Shown: piece after piece, positions 6,230 to 12,099 of the stretch
How positions within the stretch are numbered: the stretch's first letter is position 1
How the letters are laid out: each line of letters opens with the position of its first letter
NCBI GenBank assembly: GCA_020058565.1
Contig: JAGVDT010000081.1
Coordinates: 1-13,185 of the forward strand
Length of the DNA: 13,185 nt
DNA from: Minisyncoccota bacterium
GTDB lineage: Bacteria; Patescibacteriota; Minisyncoccia; Phycocordibacterales; UBA2100
Direction of reading: 5' to 3'
Notes under the pieces: generated by a model
What the model was told of the DNA's origin: nothing
Seen by the model: the letters and a program-made list of their open reading frames with translations, nothing else
The model's database searches: none
Made by a program: the position numbers and the translations under genes

Positions 6230-7285
6230 ATGGAGCCGCACCTAAAGGCATATATCATTTCCCGCCAATCAGATCTGGGCCCAATACTTTTTGAACAAGA
6301 GACAGTCTTGTCCAAACTCTACTTTTTCCAAGAAAAAGTACTGAAATGGTACAAACCAGTAAAAGCATATTATGGCGATTTAAAGGATTTTACTTCACGC
6401 GAAAGATTCTATAGAGATGACTTTATATGGAATCAAACCATGAGTCCTGAAATATATACGGCCCTCCATGCTATCAGCCCTACTATCTCATCAAAAAGGG
6501 CGCGTAATTTGGCACATAAGAAAAATGATTTCGTAATTGAAATGAAACGCCTTAGGAAAATCAAAACCCTGAGTCAAATGCTCATAGACAAAAAAACCTC
6601 TCCCAAAATTATGCGGGACAGCATTAAAGTATTACTTGCCGCTGGTCCTCGTATACAAAATACACATGGTTCGCCCAAGATAGATGCCAAATTGGATTAT
6701 TTGACTATTTACCTCGAACTTATCTCAGATTTACAAAAACAACTTTACCGAGCACGCGCTCACCTGCCTGTCAGTGAGGCAAATAGCGCAATAAATGAAT
6801 TAAGGTTTCTAGTTAAAAATGTAAGGTATTTTAGACACTTCCCTACAAAGAAACTCATCCCAGCGGTTGATTGCCACACCGATAACGTTGTCTTCGAAAA
6901 AGGAAAAGTGGCATTGATCGATAGTATGTTCCCAAAGGCAAACTGGCGAACGGTCGACGAATTACACACGGTCGCACGCTTTGCAACAAACGCAGCAGTA
7001 CTGGGTAGCCCTGCGCTTCGTGATTTTGTATATAAGCTATATGGGAAAAAAGTAAGCGACGATCACGAAGAAGCTGCATTAATACATGAAATTCGTACTG
7101 CACTAATGCAGTGGTCAAGAAGAAATCTTCTAGGAGAACCGGAATTAGCAGAAAAATTTCGAAAGTACGCCTTTACCCTCATGAAGGAACTCAGGATACG
7201 TATTGATGTTCGATCTATTGCGCGCAAGAGCTCTGGTACAATAAAACACAATGGCAACGCAGTTCAACGACCAAAAACAAAATGA
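6230..7285 (+). CDS. Aminoglycoside phosphotransferase-like kinase (COG2187-like), AT-rich
   Basis: This 351-residue protein resembles the COG2187 kinase-like family. KWYKPVKAYYGDLKDFTSRERF, then an ExxxN-like helix and MSPEIYTAL (39-78), mirrors the family's 'yK...vdf.D.s...R......E..lN..l.p.lY' opening. FVIEMKRLRKIKTLSQML (101-118) fits its 'vVrMkr....tL..l' segment. The catalytic loop reads VDCHTDNVVF (213-222), giving D214, H216 and N219, and ALIDSM supplies the metal-binding D231. The usual HG before the catalytic Asp is replaced by AV. Family members lack a settled substrate and are often fused to a P-loop kinase; here only the first domain is present. Base composition is clearly lower in GC than neighbours (two 60-base lines I counted were 42% and 37% GC), hinting at transfer. 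Its 3' end overlaps pilB by 35 bp and contains pilB's putative promoter. Confidence 0.65.
   Translation: MEPHLKAYIISRQSDLGPILFEQETVLSKLYFFQEKVLKWYKPVKAYYGDLKDFTSRERFYRDDFIWNQTMSPEIYTALHAISPTISSKRARNLAHKKNDFVIEMKRLRKIKTLSQMLIDKKTSPKIMRDSIKVLLAAGPRIQNTHGSPKIDAKLDYLTIYLELISDLQKQLYRARAHLPVSEANSAINELRFLVKNVRYFRHFPTKKLIPAVDCHTDNVVFEKGKVALIDSMFPKANWRTVDELHTVARFATNAAVLGSPALRDFVYKLYGKKVSDDHEEAALIHEIRTALMQWSRRNLLGEPELAEKFRKYAFTLMKELRIRIDVRSIARKSSGTIKHNGNAVQRPKTK
7234..7242 (+). promoter_or_regulatory. Extended -10 promoter of pilB inside the kinase gene
   Basis: TGGTACAAT (TGn plus TACAAT) lies within the last codons of the kinase-like gene, 8 nt before the pilB ATG at 7251. No good -35 is seen. It is identical over 9 bases to the elements before tsaE and ruvB. 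Confidence 0.5.
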
Positions 7286-8954
7286 GCGCCTCGCAGAGCT
7301 GCACCGCAAAGAAGAAGAGCAGCTCGCCGAGGTGCTTTCCAAAAAATACGGTGTTGACTACGTGGACCTCACCTCCAAATCCATCGACACGGACGCTTTG
7401 CGCCTAGTGCCGGAGACTCAGGCGCGCACTGCCGAGGTAGCCGCGTTTCGCAAACAAAACAAAGTGATTTTTCTCGCGATGCGAGCGCCGGAGAGGCCCG
7501 ATTCGCAGCAGGCTGTCGAAAGCATCGAACGACTCGGCTACCAGGTACATCGCTTTATGGTGTCGAAGCTCTCGCTCGAGCATGCATGGGAACGATACCG
7601 CGACATTTCGTACGCTACCGAAACAGAAGCAGGCGTGCTCACCCTTTCAAACGAAACCATTGCCGAAATGCTCCAGCGGCTAAAGACTCTCAGCGACGTT
7701 AAGGCGGAAATAGCCTCGCATGCCGGAAATAAAGACTCGCATCGTATTTCGCGCATACTCGAAATAGTCATGGCAGGAGCGCTTAGCCTGGGGGCATCTG
7801 ATGTGCACATGGAACCAGAAGAGGTTGGCGTACGCATGCGCTACCGTCTCGACGGTGTACTGATAGAAGTGATGATGTTTGACGCGCAGACCTACGACCT
7901 GATAGCGTCGCGACTCAAGCTGCTTTCAGGGCTTAAGCTCAACATAAAGACCGCGGCTCAAGACGGCCGATTTTCTATCGTGGTCAGCGAAAAAGAAATC
8001 GAGATACGTACTTCTGTCCTTCCGGGCGCGTACGCAGAAACCATGGTGATGCGTATTCTTGACCCTTCGACGATAGCGCTTCCTATGGAAGCGCTCGGGT
8101 TCGACAAATACCTGATGGAAATCTTCAACAGGGAGATACAGAAGCCCAACGGCATGATACTGAACACCGGCCCTACCGGCAGCGGTAAGACGACGACGCT
8201 CTATGCTTTTTTGCGCAAAGTGCATGACCCGGGGATAAAGATAGTAACCATCGAAGACCCTATCGAATACCACCTGCCGGGCATCGTGCAGACGCAGGTA
8301 TCAAAAGACTATTCTTTTGCGCTTGGTTTGCGATCCACACTGCGACAAGACCCAGACGTCATCATGGTCGGTGAGATCCGCGACGCAGAAGTTGCCTCTA
8401 CTGCGGTACACGCAGCGCTCACCGGTCACTTGGTTTTTTCAACACTGCACACCAACGATGCCGCCGGCACCTTCCCTCGCCTGATCGATATGGGTATTTC
8501 CGCGGACATTCTTGGTGCGGCGCTCACGGTAGCGATGGCACAGCGCCTGGTGCGCAGACTTTGCCCACACTGTCGCAAAGAAGTTCCGATCGAGGGAGAA
8601 GACCGAAAGACCATGGACGCGCTTTTAAACAACATTCCGCATGCAGACGAACTGCCTGAAAATAAAACCAATATGTTTTTGGCGCAGGGCTGCGACAAAT
8701 GCGGCGGCGTCGGCTACAAAGGCCGTATTGGTATCGTGGAAGTAATTTTGATGGATAAAATTATCGAAGACTGCGTACGCACATCCTCAAGCGAACACGA
8801 AATCTGGAAAGCGGCTAAACATCAAAACATCCGCCGCATGGCGCAAGACGGCGCGGTAAAAGTATTGCAGGGCGTCACCAGCCTCGACGAATTAGGTCGC
8901 GTAGTAAATCTCAAGGATGAAACCATGTTGGAGCAATTTGCGGAACAGGCGTAA
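7251..8954 (+). CDS. pilB: Type IV pilus / type II secretion assembly ATPase PilB/GspE
   Basis: This 567-residue hexameric ATPase works at the inner face of the membrane and drives pilin polymerisation. An N-terminal GspE/MshEN-type domain (about 29-108) is followed by the N2 domain with GASDVHMEP (181-189). The ATPase core has Walker A GPTGSGKTT (307-315), the Asp box TIEDPIEY (333-340), Walker B DPDVIMVGEIRD (367-378) and the His box GHLVFSTLHTND (392-403). A zinc-binding tetracysteine is formed by C438/C441 and C481/C484. Everything needed for catalysis is present. The ATG at 7251 is inside the kinase-like gene but is backed by TGGTACAAT 8 nt upstream and by an N-terminus of normal length. 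No pilC, pilT or pilin gene is in the window. PilB rather than GspE is favoured because Parcubacteria-like genomes generally carry type IV pili. Confidence 0.95.
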   Translation: MATQFNDQKQNERLAELHRKEEEQLAEVLSKKYGVDYVDLTSKSIDTDALRLVPETQARTAEVAAFRKQNKVIFLAMRAPERPDSQQAVESIERLGYQVHRFMVSKLSLEHAWERYRDISYATETEAGVLTLSNETIAEMLQRLKTLSDVKAEIASHAGNKDSHRISRILEIVMAGALSLGASDVHMEPEEVGVRMRYRLDGVLIEVMMFDAQTYDLIASRLKLLSGLKLNIKTAAQDGRFSIVVSEKEIEIRTSVLPGAYAETMVMRILDPSTIALPMEALGFDKYLMEIFNREIQKPNGMILNTGPTGSGKTTTLYAFLRKVHDPGIKIVTIEDPIEYHLPGIVQTQVSKDYSFALGLRSTLRQDPDVIMVGEIRDAEVASTAVHAALTGHLVFSTLHTNDAAGTFPRLIDMGISADILGAALTVAMAQRLVRRLCPHCRKEVPIEGEDRKTMDALLNNIPHADELPENKTNMFLAQGCDKCGGVGYKGRIGIVEVILMDKIIEDCVRTSSSEHEIWKAAKHQNIRRMAQDGAVKVLQGVTSLDELGRVVNLKDETMLEQFAEQA

Positions 8955-9222
8955 GACGAAATTTACCCTTGAACCAACTTGGGCTTTCTAACTTCCTACT
9001 CAAACGAAGAAATTTTACGTCTGATTTGTCTTGTCAGCGTACTCATTTGCATGCCAAAGTCCTGACCAAGCCAAAGTTTGGTGCTGGGCAATGCTCGAAG
9101 CGTTCGCAGAAGTTGCCCAATCACCAGAAACGGCACCACGAAGTTGACAGTCCCGCACTACTGGGACGTTTCGTTTGACAAAAAAATTATCCGGCGGACT
9201 TGACCGACGGATTTCGTGGTGC
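8955..9222 (+). ncRNA. Putative structured RNA following pilB (nested stems, three-way junction)
   Basis: No convincing gene is present here, but stems are dense. GACG+AAATTT (8955-8964), directly after the pilB stop, pairs with AAATTT+CGTC (9010-9015, 9018-9021) with a 2-nt bulge. Next is a long hairpin, 9076-9131: GTTT/AAAC, GGTG/CACC, GGGCAA/TTGCCC and CGAA/TTCG (loop 9100-9102), all nested. Next, GCACCACGAA (9133-9142) pairs perfectly with TTCGTGGTGC (9213-9222), enclosing two hairpins: GTCCC/GGGAC (9150-9167), and ATCCG..CGG/CCG..CGGAT (9189-9212). This forms a three-way junction. It could be a 3' UTR structure or a separate RNA. It does not match tmRNA, RNase P RNA or SRP RNA by their conserved motifs. 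Strand is assumed from pilB readthrough. Transcription is unproven. Confidence 0.4.
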
Positions 9223-9334
9223 AACCGAGAAAAAAGTTGCAGAAGTGAAAACGTCTGCTACGCTTCGCAATAGAAATATAGGGAAAATATTGAGATTTTA
9301 GAGAAATACTTTCGATCTCTCAGCGATGCCCGAA

Positions 9335-9349
9335 GTAAAGTTCCTTTAC
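9335..9349. repeat. 6-bp hairpin with 3-nt loop
   Basis: GTAAAG (9335-9340) and CTTTAC (9344-9349) are perfect complements around TTC. Two smaller stems lie just before it: GCAGA/TCTGC (9239-9243 with 9254-9258) and AGAGA/TCTCT (9300-9304 with 9316-9320). Five Ts follow about 10 nt later, too far for a standard terminator. Otherwise 9223-9380 holds nothing I can identify. Confidence 0.4.
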
Positions 9350-9380
9350 AAGACCCTCTTTTTCATTCGGTTTTGATAGG

Positions 9381-9419
9381 ATCCCTCGACGTCGCTCAGG
9401 ATGACTCCTGTCGGAGTCA
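9381..9419. repeat. REP-like dispersed palindrome with 7-bp hairpin
   Basis: Read leftward, 9402-9381 gives ATCCTGAGCGACGTCGAGGG plus AT, with ATCC and GGAT at its ends. It resembles the 'ATCCTGAGCGnAGTCGAAGGAT' element scattered through many bacterial genomes. It is joined to a perfect hairpin, TGACTCC (9402-9408) / GGAGTCA (9413-9419) with loop TGTC. Only one copy is in the window, so the repeat status comes from general knowledge. Confidence 0.45.
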
Positions 9420-9431
9420 GAGATACGCAAT

Positions 9432-9545
9432 ATTGGGCGATGCTTTCGTAGGGAAAGGTGCGGCAAGGTCCTGAGGATAGGGAGCGCGGCACATGACAAG
9501 CATGTGATACGTTCGCCGTCCTCGGAAAAGCCACCATCGCCCAAT
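9432..9545. other. Second structured domain closed by an 11-bp long-range stem
   Basis: ATTGGGCGATG (9432-9442) is perfectly complementary to CATCGCCCAAT (9535-9545). Inside lie CTTTC/GAAAG (9443-9447 with 9453-9457), GGC/GCC (9462-9464 with 9530-9532) and GAGGA/TCCTC (9473-9477 with 9519-9523). Next comes GAGCG/CGTTC with one G-T pair (9482-9486 with 9510-9514), and an apical CACATG/CATGTG hairpin (9490-9495 with 9501-9506, loop 9496-9500). The nesting is consistent throughout, as in a folded RNA or a palindromic mobile element. The transcribed strand is unknown. Confidence 0.45.
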
Positions 9546-9571
9546 GCTGCGTGCCTCCATGTCACCCCGAT

Positions 9572-9594
9572 TGTTCTCTAAGACGTAGAGAACA
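9572..9594. repeat. 9-bp perfect inverted repeat
   Basis: TGTTCTCTA (9572-9580) and TAGAGAACA (9586-9594) are perfect complements with loop AGACG. The motif AGACCCC occurs twice just after it (from about 9595 and 9616), and a similar AAGACCC run occurs near 9351. There is no T-run. It looks like one unit of a palindromic repeat cluster. Confidence 0.6.
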
Positions 9595-9633
9595 GACCCC
9601 GAAACCGGAGAGAAAAGACCCCTTTATTGAGCC

Positions 9634-9665
9634 CCTGCTTCTCCGCCGGCTGGCGGATTCGCAGG
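9634..9665. repeat. Symmetric double-stem palindrome (REP/MITE-like)
   Basis: The layout is regular: CCTGC (9634-9638), 4 nt, CCGCC (9643-9647), a 4-nt loop, GGCGG (9652-9656), 4 nt, GCAGG (9661-9665). That is two 5-bp stems separated by a 4x4 internal loop. Such compact symmetric units are typical of dispersed intergenic palindromes. No second copy is in the window. Confidence 0.55.
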
Positions 9666-9676
9666 ACAAGCAAATG

Positions 9677-9700
9677 AAAAAGGCGATCTTGCGAATCGCC
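9677..9700 (-). terminator. Leftward intrinsic terminator with no obvious gene upstream
   Basis: Read leftward, GGCGAT (9700-9695) pairs with ATCGCC (9687-9682) around a 7-nt loop and is followed by five Ts (9681-9677) and CATTT. The form is canonical, but the only thing upstream on that strand is a promoter-like sequence about 10 nt away. Confidence 0.55.
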
Positions 9701-9709
9701 ACTCCTAGT

Positions 9710-9737
9710 AGTCTATCATATATTGGCTTAAAGTCAA
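9710..9737 (-). promoter_or_regulatory. Leftward sigma-70-like promoter, back to back with the ruvB promoter
   Basis: Read leftward: TTGACT (9737-9732, five of six matches), a 16-bp spacer, and TAGACT (9715-9710, four of six). A transcript would begin near 9703 and meet the terminator at 9700-9677 almost at once. A GTG lies at 9702, 7 nt after the -10. Confidence 0.4.
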
Positions 9738-9749
9738 GCGGTTTTTTGA

Positions 9750-9758
9750 TGGTACAAT
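9750..9758 (+). promoter_or_regulatory. Extended -10 promoter of ruvB
   Basis: TGGTACAAT matches the elements before tsaE and pilB exactly. Here it lies about 56 nt before the ATG, so ruvB would have a leader of roughly 50 nt with AAAGG about 10 nt before the start. A small GTCG/CGAC stem (near 9783-9797) lies in that leader. Confidence 0.45.
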
Positions 9759-9814
9759 GGCTGCACCTTGAGCCCCATCCTGTCGTTTTTAGCGACTAGA
9801 AAGGCCTCAACAAT

Positions 9815-10813
9815 ATGGCCCATTCTGAAAAGAGCACAAAAAATCTCGATCAGGCACTGCGCCCCGCAGACTGGAGTGAATATGTCGGGCAACCGTCCAT
9901 AAAAGAAAACCTCCGAATACTTTTGCAGGCGGCAAAGGGCCGCTCTCACCAGCCCGAACACGTACTATTATATGGTCCCCCCGGCCTCGGCAAGACAACG
10001 CTCGCGCATTTGATTGCCAAAGAGGCCCAGAGCTCTTTGCGCTCGACTTCTGGCCCGGCTATTGAGCGCGTCGGGGACCTCGCCAGTATTCTCACCAATC
10101 TCTCACCCGGAGACGTGCTTTTTATAGACGAGATACACCGCCTCAACAGAACCATCGAAGAGGTGCTCTACCCTGCCATGGAGTCGGGAGTCCTCGATAT
10201 CGTCATCGGCAAAGGCCCCGCGGCGCGCACGGTACAGCTCGAGCTTCCGGCGTTTACCCTGATAGCTGCGACCACGCGCATCTCGATGCTCTCGGCGCCC
10301 TTGCGCTCGCGATTTTCCGGCGGCACATTTCGCCTGGCCTACTACACCGAAGACGAGATCGTAAAAATACTAAAACGCTCGTCGGATATCCTCGAGATCC
10401 AGATAGATGACGAATCGCTCCGAGAGATAGCACAGCGCAGCCGCGCAACGCCGCGCACCGCCAACTACCTCCTGAAGCGCGCACGCGACTTTGCCGATGT
10501 AAACGGTGAAAAACTTATTTTGAAGACCGTGAAAAAAGCGCTTGCTCTCCTGGAAGTAGACGAAGGCGGGTTAAACCAGATAGACCGCGACATCCTACTC
10601 CTCGTCATAGAGAAATTCGGTGGCGGCCCGGTGGGGCTTAAGACCATAGCGGCAGCGCTTAGCGAAGAAGAAGCCACTATAGAAGAGGTCCACGAACCAT
10701 ACCTCTTACAGATAGGCCTAATAGAGCGCACTCCGAGAGGCCGTACCGTGACTAAAAAGGGCTACGAGCACGTCGGCGCCGATGCACCAAAAAAACAGAG
10801 CCCTCTGCTGTGA
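9815..10813 (+). CDS. ruvB: Holliday junction branch migration helicase RuvB
   Basis: This 332-residue AAA+ motor works with RuvA to move Holliday junctions and with RuvC for resolution. Walker A GPPGLGKT (54-61), Walker B VLFIDE (101-106), sensor 1 in AATTR (151-155), sensor 2 around R214 (ATPRTAN) and the C-terminal winged helix (about 250-320, with EVHEPYLLQIGLIERTPRGR) are all in place. Length is normal. The usual PLRDRFG around the arginine finger reads PLRSRFS (162-168), and the RGTPR of sensor 2 reads RATPR; these are small departures in conserved spots. No ruvA or ruvC lies in the window, although yebC, often in the same cluster, is 2 kb downstream. It is convergent with the Fic gene, with only 9 bp between stops and a weak imperfect hairpin there. 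Confidence 0.97.
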   Translation: MAHSEKSTKNLDQALRPADWSEYVGQPSIKENLRILLQAAKGRSHQPEHVLLYGPPGLGKTTLAHLIAKEAQSSLRSTSGPAIERVGDLASILTNLSPGDVLFIDEIHRLNRTIEEVLYPAMESGVLDIVIGKGPAARTVQLELPAFTLIAATTRISMLSAPLRSRFSGGTFRLAYYTEDEIVKILKRSSDILEIQIDDESLREIAQRSRATPRTANYLLKRARDFADVNGEKLILKTVKKALALLEVDEGGLNQIDRDILLLVIEKFGGGPVGLKTIAAALSEEEATIEEVHEPYLLQIGLIERTPRGRTVTKKGYEHVGADAPKKQSPLL

Positions 10814-10822
10814 CACTAAAAG

Positions 10823-11971
10823 TTACACTGACTTCTTCTTGCCACCCTGCGAGGCGTTTAGTAAATCCGTAAGTTGTTTGAACTCGTAAACTTTGTTCCT
10901 CTTTCGGCTCGGAATTAAATCAACAACAATTCCCGCCGCTTTAAATTTTTCAATGAGATTTAGAACAGTTTGTTTATTTTTTATACCTGATTTGGCGGAG
11001 ATAAGATTTGGAGTGAAGTAAGGCTGTGCAAACATTGCGTCCAGAATCGAGTAAGCGTACGTCGATTTATATTCTGACAAATGAGCCTGATGCTCCGAAC
11101 GAAGTTGAGTAATTGCTCTTCCTGCTTCGCTCGCAATAGCCGCCTGAACACAGAGACCGTTTAAGAAAAAACGAATCCAGGGTGTCCAAGCGTCCTTATA
11201 ACTCACATCAGCAAGCAAGTCGTAGTAGTCGTGTCTATTTTCCTCGAAGTACTGACTGACATACATCAATGGACTACTGATTACCCCCCTCTTAAAGAGG
11301 AAGAGCGGAATGAGTAATCTGCCGACTCTTCCGTTCCCATCCATGAAGGGGTGTATTGCTTCGAACTGGTAGTGCGCTACGGCAATTTGCACGAGAACGT
11401 CCTTTTCCGCAGCTGGATTATTTAAGTACTTGTCAAAGTTGCTGTATAAATCCGAAATCTCCCCTGCTCCTGGCGGAACGTATCGTGCATCCTCCATTGG
11501 AGTACCTGGCGGGCCAATATGAACCTGACCCTTTCTAAACTCACCTGGTGCTCGAGTTTTGCCGCGAACAGACTGCAGCAGGGTTCTATGGAGCTTTTTT
11601 ACGTTGTTTTCAGCAAGAGGCTCTCCTTCCGCGATCATGTCTAAACCCATTCTAAATGCCCTTCTGTAGTTCCACACCTCTCTTATGTCTCGCCCCTTCT
11701 CACTGTCTTCTTCTACGTGCTCTCCGCCCTGCTCAGCCTCCTTCTTGAGAACTTCCTCCAAAGTTACTTGGGTACCTTCAATCTTGGAGCTAAGTACGGC
11801 TTCCTGTGTTAAGAAGGTTTGTTCGATTAGGGACGGATTGGGGATGTGTCTAAGCATCTCGTCTAATCGCGCCAGTGAACTGTGGGCTTTTGTGATTTGG
11901 TCAACTAAGTCGTTGTAGTTGATTTGAGCAGGGAGTTTAGGCAGGTCAGAGGGTCCCTTATTCTTGGCCAT
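10823..11971 (-). CDS. Class II Fic-domain protein (probable AMPylase) with C-terminal winged helix
   Basis: This 382-residue protein contains the full Fic motif HPFMDGNGRVGR (207-218) with catalytic H207, plus the inhibitory helix motif SSKIEG (61-66, S/TxxxEG form), upstream of the Fic core as in class II proteins. Fic enzymes usually transfer AMP from ATP to a hydroxyl on a target protein, and the inhibitory Glu (E65) keeps the enzyme off until displaced. The HIGPPG segment (151-156) is the target-docking flap. The C-terminal part (about 300-365) has a helix-turn-helix look (TPNLISAKSGIKNKQTVLNLIEKF), as in SoFic-type proteins of similar length. No antitoxin gene is needed, since inhibition is built in. 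The ATG lacks a Shine-Dalgarno. Two operator-like palindromes upstream suggest regulation, perhaps by its own DNA-binding domain (inference). The target is unknown. Confidence 0.93.
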   Translation of the reverse strand: MAKNKGPSDLPKLPAQINYNDLVDQITKAHSSLARLDEMLRHIPNPSLIEQTFLTQEAVLSSKIEGTQVTLEEVLKKEAEQGGEHVEEDSEKGRDIREVWNYRRAFRMGLDMIAEGEPLAENNVKKLHRTLLQSVRGKTRAPGEFRKGQVHIGPPGTPMEDARYVPPGAGEISDLYSNFDKYLNNPAAEKDVLVQIAVAHYQFEAIHPFMDGNGRVGRLLIPLFLFKRGVISSPLMYVSQYFEENRHDYYDLLADVSYKDAWTPWIRFFLNGLCVQAAIASEAGRAITQLRSEHQAHLSEYKSTYAYSILDAMFAQPYFTPNLISAKSGIKNKQTVLNLIEKFKAAGIVVDLIPSRKRNKVYEFKQLTDLLNASQGGKKKSV

Positions 11972-11980
11972 AGTAGTTAG

Positions 11981-12006
11981 TTGGATTTAAGCGGTTATTA
12001 AATCTA
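11981..12006. promoter_or_regulatory. Operator-like palindrome A upstream of the Fic gene
   Basis: TTGGATTTAA (11981-11990), 7 bp, TTAAATCTA (11998-12006). The half-sites are inverted copies with one or two mismatches. It ends 9 bp before the Fic start codon and shares sequence and internal spacing with palindrome B. Confidence 0.6.
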
Positions 12007-12011
12007 GTGTA

Positions 12012-12037
12012 TTGGATTTAATTAAACGTTAAATCTA
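12012..12037. promoter_or_regulatory. Operator-like palindrome B upstream of the Fic gene
   Basis: TTGGATTTAA (12012-12021), 7 bp, TTAAATCTA (12029-12037). The outer half-sites are identical to those of palindrome A, while the 7-bp centre differs. The two sites are 31 bp apart start to start, close to three helical turns. Confidence 0.6.
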
Positions 12038-12060
12038 TTGGGTTAGACTTATTAAGTAAT

Positions 12061-12096
12061 TAACTCTAATTATAGTACTTATATTAGAGTTAGCAA
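12061..12096 (-). promoter_or_regulatory. Fic promoter with a 10-bp inverted repeat around the -10/spacer
   Basis: Read leftward: TTGCTA (12096-12091), a 16-bp spacer, and a perfect TATAAT (12074-12069). TAACTCTAAT (12061-12070) and ATTAGAGTTA (12083-12092) form a perfect 10-bp inverted repeat with a 12-bp spacer. One arm overlaps the -10 and start region and the other lies in the spacer. A transcript would start near 12062 and carry both palindromes in a leader of about 90 nt. Confidence 0.6.
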
Positions 12097-12099
12097 GTA

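Noticed and set aside
8969..9178. Small frames on both strands within the stem-rich region
   Set aside because: No ribosome binding site or -10 at leaderless distance, no protein-like composition, and the sequence is better explained by base pairing.
9482..9514. Resemblance to group II intron domain V (33 nt, AGC opposite GTT at the base)
   Set aside because: It lacks the GNRA loop and the two-nucleotide bulge, has a 3x3 internal loop in the wrong place, and no intron reverse transcriptase is present.
9320..9565. 81-codon frame on the minus strand in the 8955-9814 gap
   Set aside because: It crosses the REP-like palindrome and the folded 9432-9545 region; its HPERRRG stretch is the typical accidental translation of that repeat. 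No ribosome binding site.
8955..9814. tmRNA, RNase P RNA, SRP RNA, tRNA or CRISPR array in the gap
   Set aside because: None of the conserved sequence hallmarks of these RNAs was found on either strand, and there are no regularly spaced direct repeats.
10814..10822. Imperfect hairpin between the ruvB and Fic stops as a bidirectional terminator
   Set aside because: The stem is short and mismatched (GTGACACT against AGTTACAC) and there is no T-run on either side, so it is not supported as a feature.
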